Shown here: positions 1-8,314 of the stretch, piece by piece | Layout: each line of letters begins with the position of its first letter | How positions within the stretch are numbered: the first letter of the stretch is position 1 | From: Microvirga tunisiensis | GTDB lineage: Bacteria; Pseudomonadota; Alphaproteobacteria; Rhizobiales; Beijerinckiaceae | NCBI RefSeq assembly: GCF_009296175.1 | Contig: NZ_VOSK01000001.1 | Location: 1 to 64,000, forward strand | Direction: 5' to 3' | DNA: 64,000 bases | Made by a program: the position numbers and the translations under genes | Notes under the pieces: generated by a model | Databases searched by the model: none | What the model was told of the DNA's origin: nothing | Seen by the model: the letters and a program-made list of their open reading frames with translations, nothing else

Positions 1-120
1 GGCGGCTATCTCGCGCGTGGGCATGATCCGCCGCCAGGCAACACCGTCATGTGGAGAGGACTTTCGCGCCTGATGGACATCGAACTCGGCGCCAGGATCG
101 GAGCGCAAATCTATGGGTAA
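1..120 (+). pseudogene. IS4-type transposase, C-terminal end (cut by window edge)
   Basis: Frame 1 is open from the first base to a TAA at 118-120 and gives 39 residues beginning GGYLARGHDPPPGNTVMWRG. The G-Y-L-x-R ... D-x-P-P-G-x-x-x-x-W-R-G-L pattern is typical of the extreme C-terminus of IS4-family DDE transposases. The rest of the gene lies outside the window, so it cannot be said whether the element is intact. No inverted repeat was identified after the stop. Confidence 0.6.
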
Positions 121-265
121 TTAAAAGTCCGCGAACACTGGGTGGCAGCGTGAGGTGTCGGCGAATGCCTTGAAGGACTAGTGAGCGAGGGCGGTGGGTA
201 AGTTGAAACCGACTGACAGCCTTGCTGGACAGAAAACCAAATTCCGCAATCTGGAGGAAATCACG

Positions 266-1351
266 ATGACCATAAGAGTAACTCGTCGCACTGCTTTGAC
301 TTGGGCTGCTGGCTCTTTGACCTGTTTAGTGATGCCCGGAGTGTCGTTGGGTCAGTCCGCGGCCAAGCGTGCAACGCTTCTAATGGGTGCTCCTGGGCCG
401 CGTCTCAGCTTGGCCCCTAGTTACATCGCCGAGTTGCTTGGCTTCTATAAGGAAGAGGGCCTTGAAGTCAGTCGGATTTTCATGCGTAGCGGTCCTGCAG
501 GGATGACCGCATTGGTTTCTGGAAGCGGCGATGCGTACTACACGGCTCCAGGTGAGATGATCGCCGCTGCGGCACGTGGGCAGAAGTTCAAAATAGTAAT
601 GGCGCAGAGCTCTGCGCATACGCTGTACCTGGTGCTCACCAAAGGCTATGCGGCCAAGTTCGGTCTTACGGAAAACATGCCTTACGAAGAGAAGCGGAAG
701 ATCGCGGCTGCCAACTTCAAGGGGATCCGGTGTGGCGTGACGTCGCCTGGGAGTATCACAGACGGATTTGCACGGCAGGTGATCTCCAGCCTTGGGCTTA
801 ACCCCGCCAAGGATGCGCAAATTGTGCCCACCCAGTCTACGGAGAATGCCGTATCGGCCGCAGCGAACGGCGCTATCGACGCGTTCGTCGCGCTCCCACC
901 AAACGTCGACCAAGCAGTTGCAGAGATCGGAGCCGTGCCGATATTCAGCGTAACCAAGGATGAGGTTCCGGGGTTCAAGTCACTCGGTGGCTTTGTAATC
1001 GAGGCGCGGGCGTCGGACGTGGAGAGCAATCCGGAGCTATTTCAGGCTCTGGTGAACGCCGAGGTTAGAGGCCTGCGCTACATCATCGAGAAATCAGAGG
1101 AAGCTGCGAGTATTATCTACAAGGCGCAATATGCGTCTATGATGAGTCCCGACACTTGGCGCACGATGTGGACAAAGAACTTCCCACAGTTCCAGTCTCC
1201 CTACTTCACAAAGGAGAGCATTGAAGCGTGGATTAGTCTGGGCATGGTACCGAACGTTACCGACCTGAAATCCATCGATGCAGCCTCACTCGTTGACATG
1301 CGTTTCGTCGACAAGGCAGTGCAGCAGATTGGCTGGAAGGTTCCAACCTAG
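266..1351 (+). CDS. ABC transporter substrate-binding protein, NitT/TauT (SsuA/THI5-like) type
   Basis: A 361-residue periplasmic binding protein of the NMT1/THI5-like group, which feeds nitrate-, sulfonate- or aromatic-type ABC importers. The ATG at 266 is preferred over the in-frame start 72 bases upstream. It follows a good ribosome site (CTGGAGGAAATCACG) and opens directly with an export signal: twin arginines (TRRTALTW, residues 6-13), a hydrophobic stretch and a likely cleavage site near SLGQSA, so Tat export is possible. The mature part starts with the usual LLMGAPGPRLSLAPSYIAEL strand-helix and the FYKEEGLEV motif. No permease or ATPase of this class lies next to it, so it is an orphan here. 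The stop codon TAG overlaps the CTAG at the edge of the following insertion sequence. The ligand is unknown. Confidence 0.85.
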   Translation: MTIRVTRRTALTWAAGSLTCLVMPGVSLGQSAAKRATLLMGAPGPRLSLAPSYIAELLGFYKEEGLEVSRIFMRSGPAGMTALVSGSGDAYYTAPGEMIAAAARGQKFKIVMAQSSAHTLYLVLTKGYAAKFGLTENMPYEEKRKIAAANFKGIRCGVTSPGSITDGFARQVISSLGLNPAKDAQIVPTQSTENAVSAAANGAIDAFVALPPNVDQAVAEIGAVPIFSVTKDEVPGFKSLGGFVIEARASDVESNPELFQALVNAEVRGLRYIIEKSEEAASIIYKAQYASMMSPDTWRTMWTKNFPQFQSPYFTKESIEAWISLGMVPNVTDLKSIDAASLVDMRFVDKAVQQIGWKVPT

Positions 1352-1360
1352 AGCAATAGC

Positions 1361-2826
1361 GGTTCTGATAGAGCCGGCGCACCCATGCTATCTCTTCGTG
1401 ATGGGGCTGCTTTCGTCGCCCGTGAAGAATGTTATGCCGGCTTGAGTCATGCGCGCTGAGGCGATGGAGCATATCCGACGAGCATCAGGACAAGGGCGCA
1501 CAAAAGTGCCGCCAGCCATCGCAGCAGGAGTGAGAAGTTGTATCCGGCCGCTGCCAGAACGGCGTTGATGCGGTCGCCTTCTCGGCCTTTCAGATGATTG
1601 CGCCCCATCCGGTGTTCGGCTTTCAGGTGGCCGATCACCGGTTCTATCGCGGCCCGCCGCTTCATCTCGCGCTTGAGAGCCGCTGTGGTCCGGCGTACCT
1701 GGCCCGAGATCCAGACCTGGAAGCGGTTTGGGTGATTGTGCCCGCGATAACCCTTGTCGACATGCGTGCGCTGGACTTCAACCCCGGTCATCGCCGCCAC
1801 ATCGGCCACCGCGGCCGCCAACGTGTGACCGTCATACGGGTTGCCGTGCAACGCCCGGGCATGCAGCACGAACTGACCGCCCTTGGGCTGTGTGACCGGA
1901 GTGGCGATGCTCACCTTGCAGCCGAACTCATACGGTGTGCGGGCTTTGCCCTTGCCGATGCACTCCACTTCGGGCGCATGTAGGGCGTAGACCTTGGGCC
2001 CGCGCTGGCGCTGGGTCTGCTGCCGAACCCTGACCGCCAGGGCGAGCAGCGGTTCAAAGCCTTCCTCCAGGGCCGCATTCCCTTTGATCTTGCGGCGGAC
2101 ATCCCGGATCACTCGGCCGAGCCGGGCGCGCAGAAACCGCAGCTCGCGGTTCGCCCGCTTGAACTGATGGGCATGAAGGTAGCGGCCGATCCGGATCAGA
2201 GCGTGTTGGGCCACCCGGCGATAGCTCTGGCGCAACCGGACACCGCACTTGTGGGCGAGATCCACGAGCTTGATCAGGGCCCGGTGCATCAGGCGGACAT
2301 CGGTGGGATAAGCCACCGCCTTGGGCTGGACGGTGGTGTCGACGGCCACCCGCTCGAGATCCTTCGTGGCGAGAGCCCCGGTCTGGTGCGCCACGGAGAG
2401 GCTTTCCTGCAGCAGGGCGGTCAGATGCTCTTCGCCCAGCCGCTGGCGCCACCGCGTCAGGGACGAACGGTCAAACGGCAGATCATGGCGGAAGCTGACC
2501 TCGCCGCAGAAGAACTGCACGTAGGGGCTGTCGAGAAAGCGGGCGCACAGCACCTCGTCGGACAGGCTCTCCATGTGCTTGAGGATCATCAGGCCAGCCA
2601 TCAGCCGCACCGGCAAGGGCGGGTGGCCGGGTCCGGGCTTGTAGACGCCGCCGAGCCGGCGCTCAAGGAAGGTCCAGTCGATGCGCTGAGCCAGCAGCAC
2701 CAGCGGATGCTTCAGGTCGATGATGCTGTCCAAGGCGGGGCGGAACAGATCCTTCTGGCGCTCGTCTTTCGGCGTCGACATGGCGCACCTCCGGCCGGAT
2801 GGAGTGCTCCTGATTGAATCAGATCC
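1361..2826 (-). mobile_element. IS5-type insertion sequence (approximate limits)
   Basis: The element carries the transposase gene at 1447-2781. Short imperfect terminal repeats can be seen: GGTTCTGAT at 1361-1369 and its near-complement ATCAGATCC at 2818-2826. YTAR-like tetranucleotides, the usual IS5-group target, lie just outside: CTAG at 1348-1351 and CTAA at 2831-2834. They are not identical, so the exact ends and target duplication remain uncertain. The G+C is visibly higher than in the flanking genes. Confidence 0.5.
1447..2781 (-). CDS. IS5-family transposase
   Basis: A 444-residue DDE transposase, apparently intact. The start at 2781 (MSTPKDERQK) follows GGAGGTGCGCC, and an upstream in-frame start at 2928 has no such support. 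The N-terminal part (about residues 20-130) matches the DUF772-type region: ILKHMESLSDEVLCARFLDS, then SLTRWRQRLG. The DDE core includes VAVDTTVQPKAVAYPTD for the first Asp, HVDKGYRGH for the second, and the C-terminal AIEPVIGHLKAEHRMGRNHL block carrying the Glu. The C-terminal tail is hydrophobic. It sits immediately after the binding-protein gene at 266 and shares no operon with it. Several long reading frames on the other strand are by-products of its high G+C. Confidence 0.9.
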   Translation of the reverse strand: MSTPKDERQKDLFRPALDSIIDLKHPLVLLAQRIDWTFLERRLGGVYKPGPGHPPLPVRLMAGLMILKHMESLSDEVLCARFLDSPYVQFFCGEVSFRHDLPFDRSSLTRWRQRLGEEHLTALLQESLSVAHQTGALATKDLERVAVDTTVQPKAVAYPTDVRLMHRALIKLVDLAHKCGVRLRQSYRRVAQHALIRIGRYLHAHQFKRANRELRFLRARLGRVIRDVRRKIKGNAALEEGFEPLLALAVRVRQQTQRQRGPKVYALHAPEVECIGKGKARTPYEFGCKVSIATPVTQPKGGQFVLHARALHGNPYDGHTLAAAVADVAAMTGVEVQRTHVDKGYRGHNHPNRFQVWISGQVRRTTAALKREMKRRAAIEPVIGHLKAEHRMGRNHLKGREGDRINAVLAAAGYNFSLLLRWLAALLCALVLMLVGYAPSPQRA

Positions 2827-3067
2827 CGGGCTAAAGCGGCAACGGAAAACGCAGGAAATCCACCGCTTCCGGCCCGCAACCCTGCAAAATCGACTCCAAT
2901 GATGCGCCCGATATCCCAATCGTCTCAACGAGATCGGAATTCTTCACCGACGACGCTTTCAGAAGGGAACCAGGATCACATGCGGGGCACGATGCTCTAG
3001 GAGCCGGATATTACGTCCACTAAAGGAAATGGTTCGACCACCGTCGACATCATCCAGAAGAAACAGC

Positions 3068-3116
3068 TGAGGATGAACAGTACCGCCAGGCCTTCCGGCG
3101 ATGCTGTTCATCCTCA
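3068..3116. repeat. Inverted repeat, 13-bp perfect arms
   Basis: TGAGGATGAACAG at 3068-3080 is perfectly complemented by CTGTTCATCCTCA at 3104-3116. An inner CGCC/GGCG pairing extends the hairpin. No T-run follows, so it may be an old element end or a structured RNA rather than a simple terminator. Confidence 0.6.
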
Positions 3117-3280
3117 CCGATCCCCCACATTGGCCATCGACCCATCTTCGTGTGCTCTCACCCGCAGCCTTCGATCTGCCGAAATCGGAATTCAGCCCCG
3201 CGAGCTTTAAACGTTAGCTCGATCCCTTTAGCTGACGGGCTCTCCTATCTAGCGTCGATCCAGTTCTCGGACCATGTCAA

Positions 3281-3340
3281 GGACGAGCTTCGACAACTGC
3301 GGCTGTCGAAGCTCGTCCAGTACAATACTTTTTTGTATTG
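3281..3340 (-). terminator. Inverted-repeat pair downstream of the lactonase-like gene
   Basis: GGACGAGCTTCGACA (3281-3295) and TGTCGAAGCTCGTCC (3304-3318) form a perfect 15-bp stem with an 8-nt loop. A second small stem, CAATAC-N6-GTATTG, lies at 3323-3340, just beyond the stop codon of the minus-strand gene at 3351. The position suggests transcription termination for that gene, but the large stem is not followed by a clear T-run. Confidence 0.45.
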
Positions 3341-3350
3341 ATGCTCAAAG

Positions 3351-4154
3351 TTATGAATGGACCCGCGGCGGCTTGTCGAGCCGTACAACGATCCCTTCGA
3401 GGTCCTTGCTCGGTGCCGGATAGAGTTGCATCACGAGCGGATCGTGCCCCGGGATGACGTGGTCCCAAGACCCTCCGGAGAGGTTATACAGAATCCGATA
3501 GCCTTCCATCATTTCATCGACCCGATGGACAGATGGGAATGGCGCGCCATTCTGCATGTTGAAATAGAGATGAGAGGCATCCGAGGCGAGCACTACCCAG
3601 CCCCGTTCGGTCCAAACGCGGACGACCTGCTGCCCTCCCGTATGGCCCCCGGTTCGATGCACGGAGAGACCAGAGGTAATCTCGACACTTTGATCGTGAA
3701 ACGTCACCCGGTCGGCATATACGCATCTGACAAGATGAAGGACGTCATCGATCTCGTATCCACGCCGCATCAGGCGCGAGCACATGCATCGGCCCGTAGC
3801 ATAGGCCATCTCCGAGTCCTGGAGGTGAAACTGCGCCCTGGGATATCGGTGGAGCATGCCGGCATGGTCGTAGTGCATATGTGTCAGAATGACGTCTTCC
3901 AGCTTCTCGGGATCGAGATCCAGCAGCTTGATTGCGTCGGCTGGAGCTCGGAAGAACTGCTCACCCCGGCGCTTGGCGGTTTCCTCGCCCATACCGGTGT
4001 CGATGAGAAAGACCCTATCGGATCGCTTGGCCACCCACACGTAGAAATCCATCGACGAATGCGACTCGTGGGGATCGCCGCCAATCATATTTTGTCCGAG
4101 CGTACGTGGTCCGTTGTGCGCGTACCGGATTGCAAACAGTTCAAAGGGCTGCAT
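3351..4154 (-). CDS. MBL-fold hydrolase, N-acyl-homoserine-lactonase-like
   Basis: A 267-residue metallo-beta-lactamase-fold enzyme. The dinuclear zinc site is complete: HMHYDH at residues 92-97, His171 in GGHTGG, Asp192 in ASDASH and His237 in PGHDP. This spacing and the length match the AHL-lactonase/lactone-hydrolase branch. Lactone hydrolysis is therefore the likely chemistry, though a catabolic lactone is as plausible as a quorum signal. The start is the ATG at 4152-4154, preceded by AAGGAA about 8 bases upstream. It lies 3' of a decayed P450 and an SDR on the same strand, as expected if P450 oxidation, dehydrogenation and lactone opening once formed one short pathway. Confidence 0.85.
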   Translation of the reverse strand: MQPFELFAIRYAHNGPRTLGQNMIGGDPHESHSSMDFYVWVAKRSDRVFLIDTGMGEETAKRRGEQFFRAPADAIKLLDLDPEKLEDVILTHMHYDHAGMLHRYPRAQFHLQDSEMAYATGRCMCSRLMRRGYEIDDVLHLVRCVYADRVTFHDQSVEITSGLSVHRTGGHTGGQQVVRVWTERGWVVLASDASHLYFNMQNGAPFPSVHRVDEMMEGYRILYNLSGGSWDHVIPGHDPLVMQLYPAPSKDLEGIVVRLDKPPRVHS

Positions 4155-4199
4155 AGAATTCTATTCCTTGATGTGGGTGGTTAACGAGGCCGCCGCTGC

Positions 4200-4528
4200 A
4201 CCGGTCGTGTCGCATCTCTAAATAGGGACTACATTGACCACTCGCTCGGCGGCGCCTATGCATTACAGACCTAAGTACCGCGTGACCGGGTGGGTTGGCT
4301 TCTGGTACGTTTCCATCTTTAAAGAAGAGGCTGCCGGTATTGTCGAGGTCGGCCATAGGCACTGCTGTAGGTTTGCCAGTCGCGATTGGTCTCAACCACG
4401 TCCTGGTAGCGTGACAGCGCGTAGAACCCGCGCTGTTCGTTGAAGTATACGGGCTTTTCCTGCCTCATCAGCCGGCAAATCGGAAAGGGATTGTCGATAA
4501 CCGCCTTTTCGAATGGGTCGAACTCCAT
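4200..4528 (-). pseudogene. Cytochrome P450 N-terminal remnant, frameshifted
   Basis: From an ATG at 4526-4528 with a perfect ribosome site (AAGGAGG seven bases upstream) the frame reads DPFEKAVIDNPFPICRLMRQ, then EKPVYFNEQRGFYALSRYQD and RDWQTYSSAYG. This is the standard N-terminal part of bacterial class I P450s. It then stops early. The neighbouring frame takes over (DLDNTGSLFF ... ANPPGHAVLRSVMHR), matching the P450 P-P-x-H-x-x-L-R segment. After that all similarity ends about 45 bases before the lactonase-like gene. The I-helix, ExxR and heme-Cys regions are missing, so the gene is dead: one frameshift plus a large 3' deletion. Confidence 0.75.
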
Positions 4529-4629
4529 AACTGAACCTCCTTACTTTGAAGGCAAAGCTTCTTGATGAAGAGCACTATCTTCTCTGATCATATTATCAGG
4601 GACTGCCTATTCGTACCCGGATTCTGCAG

Positions 4630-5394
4630 CTACTGAGCAGTCCAGCCGCCATCGACAGCCAACGGGTGCCCAATCACGAAACTCGCGCCCGGGCTGCAAA
4701 GCCATAATACGGCTGAAGCGACCTCCTCCGGCCGTCCGAGTCTACCAATCGGTTGGTCGTACTTGGTTATCTGCTCGAGGATAGCAGGATCGCGCCTGAT
4801 TAGCTCAGTCACCATAGGCGTCTCGATCGTCCCGGGACACACCGCGTTGATCCTGATACCGCGTGATGCGTATTCAACAGCCGCAGTGCGGGTAAGCCCG
4901 ATGATCCCATGTTTCGAGGCATGATAGTCTCCCCGTCCCGGTATCCCGACTAGTCCACAAACTGACGAGCAGTTCACGATGGCGCCTTGGCCCTGTTCGC
5001 GCATGTGCTGGAGTTCATACTTCATGCAGTTCCAGACGCCACGAAGGTTAACCGCGATCACGCGGTCAAACTCTTCCCCAATGGCATCAGCCGTTTCTTT
5101 GGCGCCAAACTGGATCCCAGCATTGTTGAAGGCAACGTCCAGACGACCGAACTCCCTCACCGTCCGCGCGACCATGCTTGCGACGCTCGCCTCATCGGCA
5201 ACGTCGCAGGCGACGGCGATTGCCCTGCCGCCGGCCGCAGTGATATCGGTGACCGCTGCCTGAGCGGACCCTTCGTCAACATCAGCAACGGTGACGGCTG
5301 CGCCTGCCTCAGCGAAGGCCTGAGCTGTCGCCAGCCCAAGACCCGAGCCGCCACCTGTCACTAAAGCAACCTTGTTCTCAAACACTAAACTCAT
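4630..5394 (-). CDS. SDR-family NAD(P)-dependent oxidoreductase
   Basis: A 254-residue classical short-chain dehydrogenase. The cofactor motif TGGGSGLG is at residues 13-20, NNAG at 90-93, the catalytic Ser near 143, and YHASK gives Tyr157 and Lys161. Asp38-40 after the second strand (ADVD) favours NAD over NADP. It ends with the usual DGGWTAQ. The C-terminal half resembles glucose-1-dehydrogenase/cyclopentanol-dehydrogenase-type SDRs. It is the first gene of the minus-strand group that continues with the P450 remnant and the lactonase-like enzyme. No copy of the common 17-bp operator was seen upstream. The substrate is probably a secondary alcohol (inference). Confidence 0.85.
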   Translation of the reverse strand: MSLVFENKVALVTGGGSGLGLATAQAFAEAGAAVTVADVDEGSAQAAVTDITAAGGRAIAVACDVADEASVASMVARTVREFGRLDVAFNNAGIQFGAKETADAIGEEFDRVIAVNLRGVWNCMKYELQHMREQGQGAIVNCSSVCGLVGIPGRGDYHASKHGIIGLTRTAAVEYASRGIRINAVCPGTIETPMVTELIRRDPAILEQITKYDQPIGRLGRPEEVASAVLWLCSPGASFVIGHPLAVDGGWTAQ

Positions 5395-5418
5395 AGCATG
5401 CGCCCTTAGTAGAGTTTT

Positions 5419-5580
5419 CTAAGCCCGGCTCGTTAGATGCATGAACGGTGAGTATTGGCGACCGTCACTTACAGTCCCAGCCATGACCTGATGGAAGACT
5501 GCAGGGTCAATCAAGCGCTGTTTCCGCGGGGTCATCACCTTGAAGGTCGGAGGAGGAAATGGTGTATCCCCTCCCCACAC
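5419..5580 (-). CDS. Possible small ORF after the permease (uncertain)
   Basis: Starting at a GTG (5578-5580), 53 codons read VWGGDTPFPPPTFKVMTPRK and so on, ending HLTSRA and a stop at 5419. The residue mix looks protein-like rather than random. The frame is the same as that of the permease and is open from its TAG at 5614, so it would be a C-terminal extension if the stop were read through or mutated. It could be a remnant of another gene. No family is recognised and no clear ribosome site is present. Confidence 0.25.
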   Translation of the reverse strand: MWGGDTPFPPPTFKVMTPRKQRLIDPAVFHQVMAGTVSDGRQYSPFMHLTSRA

Positions 5581-5613
5581 ATTGATCGCGCATAAGCGGC
5601 AACTCCGATCGGC

Positions 5614-6789
5614 CTAGCGATGACGTACTTTGCCATTGAGTGCAGAGTCGGCAGCGATAGCCAGCAACAGAAGAAGCGCCTTGATGATCATCTGTATGAA
5701 GGACGAGATGTTCAGCAGGCTCATGCCGTTATCGATTGTGACAAGCAGTGCGGCCCCGAGGATAGCACCTGGGATAGTGCCAATGCCTCCGCGCAGTGAG
5801 ATACCGCCGATCACAGCCGCGGCAATAGCGTCCAATTCGAGGTATTGCCCCATAGCAGGCGTGGATGCCGACAGGCGCGCGGTCGCAAGGGTTGCGGCGA
5901 TCGCATAGAATACGCCCATAAGAAGGAATCCGAACAGAATATGCTTGCTAACATCGATACCGGCCAAGCGCGCGGCCTCACGATTTGAGCCAATTAGGTA
6001 AGCGTTGCGTCCGTACACGGTACGAGTCATCACGAACCAGAGCACGCCTCCGCAGGCTGCGACCCAGAGAACAGCGTTAGGAATGCCGCGGTACCCGGCA
6101 AAGATCCAAGCCAGCGCTCCAAAGATGATGGCCGCAGTGGCAATCCTGACGGCAATCGATGTTAGATCATGCTGGCCAGTCTCAGGATCTCGCGCCGAGC
6201 GGGCGAGCAAAGCGGCAACAACGAGAAAGGCCACCGCCAACATCAGTAGCGAAACAGGCACCGGCACAAAGCCCTCGCTGAGGGCCGAGTATGACGGGCT
6301 TAGAGGCGCGATTGTAGCGGCGTCCGTCAGATAGTAGGCAAGTCCACGGAAGCCCAGCAAGCCGCCAAGGGTCACTACAAATGACGGGACGCCAAGCGCG
6401 ACCGTGCACAAGCCTTGCCAGAGACCGAGCAGAAGCCCTATGCCCAGAGTGACAAGAATTGTTGGAACCACAGGAAAGCCATAGTGGACTTGGAGCGTAG
6501 CAGCGGCAGTCCCGCAAAGATAGACTGCACTGCCGATCGATAGATCAATCTCACCTTTAATAATCAGAATCGACACCGCCATCGCGACAACGGCAGTGAT
6601 CGCACATTGCCGCATTAAAAGTGTGATATTGCGAGGTGACAGGAAGATGCCATCGGTCGCAACTTGGAACCCGACTGCAACCACGATGAAGAAGGCAACC
6701 ATCGGCAGCCAGCGGGCGTTCCTCGTCAAGACATGCCGGACGAATTGTGCTCTTGCTGTCTTTACAGGACGATCGACGATCTCAGTCAT
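5614..6789 (-). CDS. Sugar-type ABC transporter permease (RbsC/XylH family)
   Basis: A 391-residue inner-membrane permease with about ten hydrophobic segments. It carries the family marks: an N-terminal region leading to NITLLMRQCAITAVVAMAVS, the IKGEIDLSIGSAVYLCG loop, and AAVIGGISLRGGIGTIPGAI near the C-terminus (the EAA-like coupling region). The start at 6789 (MTEIVDRPVK) is chosen because it overlaps the end of the ATPase gene by 8 bases. This is an ATGACTGA arrangement that implies translational coupling. Together with the ATPase it makes the core of a ribose/xylose-class importer. No binding protein is adjacent. The nearest of this class is at 14004, about 5.7 kb upstream on the same strand. 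Confidence 0.9.
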   Translation of the reverse strand: MTEIVDRPVKTARAQFVRHVLTRNARWLPMVAFFIVVAVGFQVATDGIFLSPRNITLLMRQCAITAVVAMAVSILIIKGEIDLSIGSAVYLCGTAAATLQVHYGFPVVPTILVTLGIGLLLGLWQGLCTVALGVPSFVVTLGGLLGFRGLAYYLTDAATIAPLSPSYSALSEGFVPVPVSLLMLAVAFLVVAALLARSARDPETGQHDLTSIAVRIATAAIIFGALAWIFAGYRGIPNAVLWVAACGGVLWFVMTRTVYGRNAYLIGSNREAARLAGIDVSKHILFGFLLMGVFYAIAATLATARLSASTPAMGQYLELDAIAAAVIGGISLRGGIGTIPGAILGAALLVTIDNGMSLLNISSFIQMIIKALLLLLAIAADSALNGKVRHR

Positions 6790-8314
6790 AAGTATGTTCC
6801 GTCCCTTCCAATGATCCAGTTGCCGCGGCCAGAAGAGTGTGCCGGCTGACCCCCGGCTTGAACTCACCCGTTATTTGACCTTTGTACATGACCAAGATGC
6901 GGTCACTTTCGTTTGCGACCTCTTCCATGTCGCTTGAAATCATCAGGATGGCCTTGCCGCTGTCGGCAAGCTCGCGGAGAATCCTGTAGATCTCGAAGCG
7001 CGCGCCAATGTCGACGCCGACGGTCGGCTCATCCACAATCAGCAGGTCGGGTTCTGCTGCCAGCCATCGAGCCAGCATAATCTTCTGCTGGTTGCCACCG
7101 CTAAACGTCTCGACCGACTTCTCGAGGTTGAGCGGACGGAGATGGAAGTTTCGTGCCAATGTCAAGTTCCGGCGTCGTTCCGCACTTCGGCCGATGACTC
7201 CCCATCGACTGAGCCGACTGATGCTTGCGGCGCTCATGTTGTAGAGCGCACTTTGGGTCTCGAAGAGTCCGGATCGCTTCCGGTCCTCTGTCAGCATAGC
7301 GCAGCCCCTACCCAGAGCATCCCTGGGACTTCGGGGTCGACCATTCACGCCATTTATGGTGACGTCTCCATGAACCCGCCCGTTCCACGCGCCGAATATC
7401 GCCATCGCCAGCTCGGTCTGTCCGGCGCCAACCAAGCCGAAGAGGCCAACGATCTCACCGCCTGATACATCGAGACTTGCCCCGTCTACAAAAGCCTTAG
7501 AGTTCGACGCTGAGCCAGAAACGTGCAAGTTAGTGACAGAAAGCCGCTTTTTCGAAAGGGTAACTGTCCGGCTTTCGCGCGATTCAGGCTCGCGACCGAT
7601 CATTGCTCGCACGATCTGGTCGCGGGATCCCTTCAACTGCGATGTCTCAAACACAAGACGGCCGTTGCGCATCACCAACGCGCGGTCACATACGCCTTCG
7701 ATTTCGTCAAGGCGGTGTGTGATGAAGACCGTTGCAACGCCTAGTCGGCTCACTTGCTTTATTTTGTCATAAAGATGCGCCGCCTCACCTGGCGTCAGGG
7801 CTGCCGTCGGTTCGTCAAGGATGAGAACGCGCGGCGTCCCCTTCGTCAGAGCGGACGAGATCATCAGGAGGCGCTGTTCGGATGCTGAAAGGGTGCTCGC
7901 GGGTGCGTTGGGGTCCGCGTCGATCTCGAAGAAATTCAAACAGTCGCGAGTATGCTTTATGACCTTCGCCCAATCGACGACACCATACCGGTTGGGCATG
8001 AATCCCATGCACGCATTTTCCGCGATGCTCAGGTTTGGGGCGATATGCAGCTCTTGCTGAACCAGGAGAATTCCCAGCTCTTCGGCCTGACGGACGTTGC
8101 TCGGCTGGATCTCCTTTCCATCGAGCAGAACCGTGCCGCTCGTTGCCGTGTAGACGCCGGAGATGCACTTCATCAGCGTAGACTTGCCAGCTCCGTTCTC
8201 GCCGAGCAGTGCGATTGTCTTGCCAGGCAGAAGCGAGAGCGAAACATCGTTCACTGCCAGTGCGCCGAAGAAATCTTTCGTCAGATTTTGAACTGTGAGA
8301 ACTGGTTCTGACAT
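6782..8314 (-). CDS. Sugar-type ABC transporter ATP-binding protein (two ATPase domains)
   Basis: A 510-residue protein with two ABC domains in tandem, as in RbsA/MglA/XylG. Domain 1 has Walker A GENGAGKS at about 38-45, a Q-loop VQQE, a signature-like LSASEQRLL and Walker B VLILDEPTAAL. Domain 2 has a degenerate Walker A (GLFGLVGAGQTE) and a good signature, FSGGNQQKIMLARWL, with LLIVDEPTVGVD. This asymmetry is normal in the family. The start at 8314 (MSEPVLTVQN) is taken because homology begins there; an in-frame ATG at 8422 would add 36 unconserved residues. It powers import through the permease that follows with an 8-base overlap. It lies 131 bases after the alcohol dehydrogenase gene, probably in one operon. 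Confidence 0.9.
   Translation of the reverse strand: MSEPVLTVQNLTKDFFGALAVNDVSLSLLPGKTIALLGENGAGKSTLMKCISGVYTATSGTVLLDGKEIQPSNVRQAEELGILLVQQELHIAPNLSIAENACMGFMPNRYGVVDWAKVIKHTRDCLNFFEIDADPNAPASTLSASEQRLLMISSALTKGTPRVLILDEPTAALTPGEAAHLYDKIKQVSRLGVATVFITHRLDEIEGVCDRALVMRNGRLVFETSQLKGSRDQIVRAMIGREPESRESRTVTLSKKRLSVTNLHVSGSASNSKAFVDGASLDVSGGEIVGLFGLVGAGQTELAMAIFGAWNGRVHGDVTINGVNGRPRSPRDALGRGCAMLTEDRKRSGLFETQSALYNMSAASISRLSRWGVIGRSAERRRNLTLARNFHLRPLNLEKSVETFSGGNQQKIMLARWLAAEPDLLIVDEPTVGVDIGARFEIYRILRELADSGKAILMISSDMEEVANESDRILVMYKGQITGEFKPGVSRHTLLAAATGSLEGTEHTYD

Larger units (their letters stand above)
2832..3350. other. Gene-poor stretch with two inverted repeats
   Basis: No convincing gene. 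On the minus strand, 2831-2947 is an open 38-codon stretch starting VKNSDLVETIGISG that runs into the IS edge, possibly the rest of a gene cut by the IS. The bases at 2938-2957 resemble the terminal repeat of the MITE-like element at 29639. Two strong inverted repeats, at 3068-3116 and 3281-3318, are listed separately. Confidence 0.4.

Noticed and set aside
1594-2817. Plus-strand frames opposite the IS5-type transposase
   Set aside because: Same cause: high G+C third positions of the real transposase gene.
1361-2826. Exact IS ends and a 4-bp target duplication for the IS5-type element
   Set aside because: The flanking tetramers differ (CTAG and CTAA) and the terminal repeats are short, so only approximate limits are given.
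4584-4599. CTGAT-N6-ATCAG palindrome between the P450 remnant and the SDR
   Set aside because: It does not match the common operator and is too short to call a separate site or terminator.
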